Source: Cudoniella acicularis
Taxonomy: Eukaryota; Ascomycota; Leotiomycetes; Helotiales; Helotiaceae
Assembly (NCBI GenBank): GCA_013054445.1
Contig: JAAMPI010000981.1
Coordinates: 1 to 21,728 of the forward strand
Reading direction: 5' to 3'
Length of the DNA stretch: 21,728 nucleotides
The notes under the pieces: generated by a model
Databases searched by the model: none
Seen by the model: only the letters and a program-made list of their open reading frames with translations
What the model was told of the DNA's origin: nothing
In this document: positions 19,078 to 21,728 of the stretch, in pieces
How positions within the stretch are numbered: the stretch's first letter is position 1
Layout: each line of letters starts with the position of its first letter
Made by a program: the position numbers and the translations under genes

Positions 19078-20316
19078 ATGGCATACAATCGTACTTACAA
19101 TCCGGATTCCCTGCCTGCGTAAGCTACAACCCAAGACTGTGCCCCGCAGTAGCTAACTCGACATTCACAGATTCGCAGAGCCCGAGCGGGTAACCACAAA
19201 GCACTCTATTTGATAGCTGCGTCACAATTCTAACTGATGTTTATTTGCAGAAGAGTGGCACCCCTTCCTCACACTCTTCGACACCAAGCCAAGCACCGCA
19301 AAACAACTATTCGCACCACCCTACATCTCCTCCACCACAGCAATCAACCTACGCTCAAGGCTATAACAAGCCACCTCCACCTCTTCCTCGACCAGAACAG
19401 AGACAGTCAGACCACAGACAGTCGGATCACAGACAGCCAGACCAAAGACACTCAGATCAAAGATACTCAGATCAAAGACCTTCCGACAATTATCCAGGCG
19501 GGCGCAGACTATCTCCCCAGACGCAACCACCATCAAAATACGGGCATAGCTCTTCGTCTTCAGGTTCGAATCATGGCTATGCTTCTCCTCCGCCCTCAAA
19601 TCATGGCTACACCTCTCCCCCACCAGGAGCATATAACTCACGGCCTCCTCAGGCACAAGCAAGGCCCCCTCATGTGTCAAGACCTCCTCCTTCTCCCGCT
19701 CCACCAAACGGCGCAGACCCTGCGCTTTGGCCTCTGTTCAAAGCTGTGGATAAAGATGGTGAGCTGGATCAGTCTGTTTCTTTGCACTAATATTAATGAG
19801 TATCCCAGGCAGCGGGCAACTTAGCGAGAAGGAACTTCGATCCGCACTTGTAAACGGTGACTGGTCATCATTCGATCCCTACACTGTAAAAATGATGATT
19901 CGCATGTTCGATACCGACCGCTCAGGCACCATTGGCTTTGACGAGTTTTGTGGACTATGGGGGTTTTTGGCAGCGTGGCGCGGACTGTTTGATCGATTCG
20001 ATGCCGACAGGAGCGGAACAATCGATCTTGATGAGTACACCAATGCACTTGTTGCCTTTGGGTACCGGTTGAGTCCGCAATTCGTTGATACCCTATTTCG
20101 GACGTACGACAAAAGGGGGGAATCTGCCATCAGCTTTGACCTTTTTGTGCAAAGCTGTATAAGTCTGAAGAGAATGACTGATGTTTTCAAGAAATATGAC
20201 GATGACCGTGATGGTTACATCACTCTTTCTTTGTATGTTGAATCTCCTAACATGGCTGCTCCTTTACTAACGAAATCAGTGAGGACTTTTTGACCGAAAT
20301 TATTCGGCAAAAATAA
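19078..20316 (+). CDS. PEF1: Penta-EF-hand calcium-binding protein (342 aa, 5 exons)
   Basis: CDS join(19078..19118,19171..19189,19251..19758,19809..20232,20280..20316). The C-terminal half carries five EF-hands: loops at about 187-198 (DKDGSGQLSEKE), 224-235 (DTDRSGTIGFDE), 254-265 (DADRSGTIDLDE), 290-301 (degenerate, DKRGESAISFDL) and 320-331 (DDDRDGYITLSF). This is the penta-EF-hand family (ALG-2, peflin, yeast Pef1), Ca-dependent adaptors that dimerise through EF5. The N-terminal 170 residues are Pro/Gln/Ser/Tyr-rich and probably disordered, as in peflin. They include six 5-residue repeats (R-x-S/P-D-x, residues 71-100) and two copies of SNHGYxSPPP (126-145). Exon 2 is only 19 nt. Introns of 52, 61, 50 and 47 bp keep phase; the last restores TLSFEDFLTEIIRQK. 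EF1 is split by intron 3 after DKD. Confidence 0.93.
19401..19490 (+). repeat. 15-nt in-frame tandem repeat, 6 copies
   Basis: Six 15-nt units inside exon 3 of the penta-EF-hand gene, of the type agacagtcagaccac, encode RQSDH, RQSDH, RQPDQ, RHSDQ, RYSDQ and RPSDN. Copies have diverged but keep the frame, so copy number can change without breaking the protein. Confidence 0.9.
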
Positions 20317-20782
20317 ATCCAAAAATCGGAGAGCGATAGAAACCAGGATTCTTGATATAGGTGGATCTTTTTGCATGCTATTTTCGCTGATCTACTCGCA
20401 TTCATAGACAAATATGATACCCAATATTGAATCTGATTCTTAGCTGTGCATCTCCCTTATCTTTTTGAATACTACAGTCCAGTACGTTTTGGCTTTCCTA
20501 TCGGGCTCTAGGGGGTATGTCACGGTAGTATTGCCCACAAAGCAAACCAATCTGCTTGTTAGATTCTGTCAAATATGCCAAATTTATTGTGGAATAGCTG
20601 GAACTCTCGAAATCGACTGAAAACTGTTGAGTCGAATCTCTCGTCCAAGAACCATTTCTGGATGTTACTATCCCACTCCTCTAATCCCGTTTTTGGCATG
20701 TTCGAAGAGCACCAGTGGTATGTATACCCATTTTCAAAGATACATCAAGTGAACTGGATAAGAAGATGAATACGCAGATCTA
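20317..20782. other. Region after the penta-EF-hand gene, no clear gene
   Basis: AT-rich 3' flank. From 20621 a plus-strand frame is open to a possible donor at 20718 (gtatgt) and could be an upstream exon of the segment at 20783-21067, but it has no ATG and starts after a stop. Confidence 0.35.
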
Positions 20783-21067
20783 GTGTTTCTAGCGGGTGGG
20801 TGTGATCGTGATGAAGTGGCCCTGCAGATAAGAGGCTTCGGCAAAAAGTATTTCGTTCTGTCTACCATCAGGTCAATTTCGCGGGCACCACCCTTGGGAT
20901 ACGCTGAAGAGATCGCCACAGTGTTTTCCCTCGACCCTGAGAACGATCTAAGGGTCATCCAGCTTGTTGCTTTGTCTAGAGTCTCGGGTATAAGTACAGA
21001 AAAGCCATTTTGTATAGCGGCGGGTTCATTCACAGGTGAGCAGTTCCGGCAATGGGCTGTCGAGTAG
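20783..21067 (+). CDS. Unassigned open segment, possible gene remnant or 3' exon
   Basis: An open frame of about 94 codons ends at TAG 21065-21067. It reads VFLAGGCDRDEVALQIRG... and later LDPENDLRVIQLVALSRVSG, with protein-like composition, but there is no ATG at its start and I recognise no family. A splice from 20717 to 20778 (GTATGT donor, CAG acceptor, 60 bp, phase 1) would prolong it upstream to 20621, still without a start codon. The minus strand also has an open frame here (20734-21033), so openness alone is weak evidence. It could be the 3' exon of a small gene, a decayed gene or chance. Confidence 0.25.
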   Translation: MFLAGGCDRDEVALQIRGFGKKYFVLSTIRSISRAPPLGYAEEIATVFSLDPENDLRVIQLVALSRVSGISTEKPFCIAAGSFTGEQFRQWAVE

Positions 21068-21728
21068 TTTTCTTCCTTATCCTATAAAGCAGTAGTCTAC
21101 TGATGCATTACAAAGTCATTATTAGCAGCGTGAATGTTCCCGCCTGTCACACAGCAAGCTATTGCTAACGGAAAGGAAATAACTACATGCGAACTGTATA
21201 ATATATTCACGCTAGTAGGATCTCTTCGTCTACGATTATAAGGCAAAACTTAAAAACACAGTCACACAGCTGTTTGCTTTAACCTATTTGAAAATTGACA
21301 ACAGTAATACTCCTTCGAGTTTGACCTTTTCCCCAACGCCATCCTGCAAACTTCCAAACCAAGCTATAGTCTTGCTACTTTTCAAACCAAAAGGGAGAAT
21401 ACCTTTTGCCCTAGGAGAATGAGCAATACGCAACCCGCACCCTTCTTCGGATTTCAAAAAGAGCAAGCGAGCATTAAATGACTATTTAATACTTCGAGTA
21501 GTTCTGTTTCTCCTACATCATAGAAATTGTCAACAAACACTTCGCCTAATTCAATTTGTTTGTTATACCATCTCGTCCTTTTTCAACCCGCAAGTGAAGG
21601 GTAAGTTAAGTCTTCGTAGTGAAGTCTGGAGTCATAAAAGATCGGCGGAATTGGCCACAGACAACACTGTTGTTGTGTGCGATTTGCAACAAAAATTTGC
21701 TGGATTGACTTTATTATACTTTCGACTT
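21068..21728. other. AT-rich right end, no gene recognised
   Basis: No open frame longer than about 60 codons with sensible composition. The last 70 bases are AT-rich with a small acaaca/tgttgt inverted repeat. It might be the edge of another transposon, but nothing diagnostic is visible before the window ends. Confidence 0.35.

Noticed and set aside
19561..19575. ggttcgaatc, resembling a tRNA B box
   Set aside because: It lies within the coding repeat of the penta-EF-hand exon and has no partner A box or cloverleaf arms.
19237..19824. 195-residue plus-strand frame overlapping the penta-EF-hand gene
   Set aside because: Offset frame of the Pro/Gln-rich exon 3. It reads through intron 3, which the EF-hand alignment clearly removes.

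Overview
The window looks like nuclear DNA of a filamentous ascomycete (Pezizomycotina, possibly Leotiomycetes; species not determinable from sequence alone). The grounds are many short introns (mostly 46-77 bp) with GT..AG ends and CTAAC/CTGAC-like branch sites, 5' leaders rich in C and T, and protein families typical of these fungi. There are no operons, CRISPR arrays or recognisable tRNA/rRNA genes.

Layout, left to right. (1) 2-142: C-terminal tail of a Tc1/mariner-like transposase cut by the window edge. (2) 581-2184 (+): three-exon F-box protein, 500 aa. (3) 3454-5410 (+): six-exon acyl-CoA synthetase/4-coumarate-CoA ligase-like gene with a peroxisomal C-terminus, broken by a one-base frameshift in exon 3. 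(4) 5411-7009: AT-rich gene-free block. (5) 7010-7773 (-): TVP23-type Golgi membrane protein, and 8057-9073 (+): HpcH/HpaI-CitE (CLYBL-like) lyase, a divergent pair 283 bp apart. (6) 9843-12941 (-): three-exon gene for an unrecognised, probably disordered 1000-aa protein. (7) 12942-16104: 3.2 kb gene-free divergent region with an inverted repeat and a hexamer repeat. (8) 16105-16851 (+): five-exon glycine-rich RRM RNA-binding protein. (9) 17214-18321 (-): ChaC-type gamma-glutamylcyclotransferase, whose best gene model needs a 5-nt microexon. (10) 19078-20316 (+): penta-EF-hand protein with a Pro/Gln-rich N-terminus carrying a 15-nt (five-residue) tandem repeat. (11) 20317-21728: mostly gene-free, with one unassigned open stretch.

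The genes do not form an evident pathway. They read as ordinary housekeeping and accessory fungal genes (ubiquitin ligase adaptor, CoA metabolism, Golgi trafficking, RNA binding, glutathione turnover, calcium signalling) with transposon-derived or AT-rich DNA between some of them. I found no clear new multi-gene system. The points most worth checking are the ChaC microexon, the ligase frameshift and the unrecognised 1000-aa protein. Exon-intron structures were derived by hand from splice signals, reading phase and remembered family conservation, not from transcripts.
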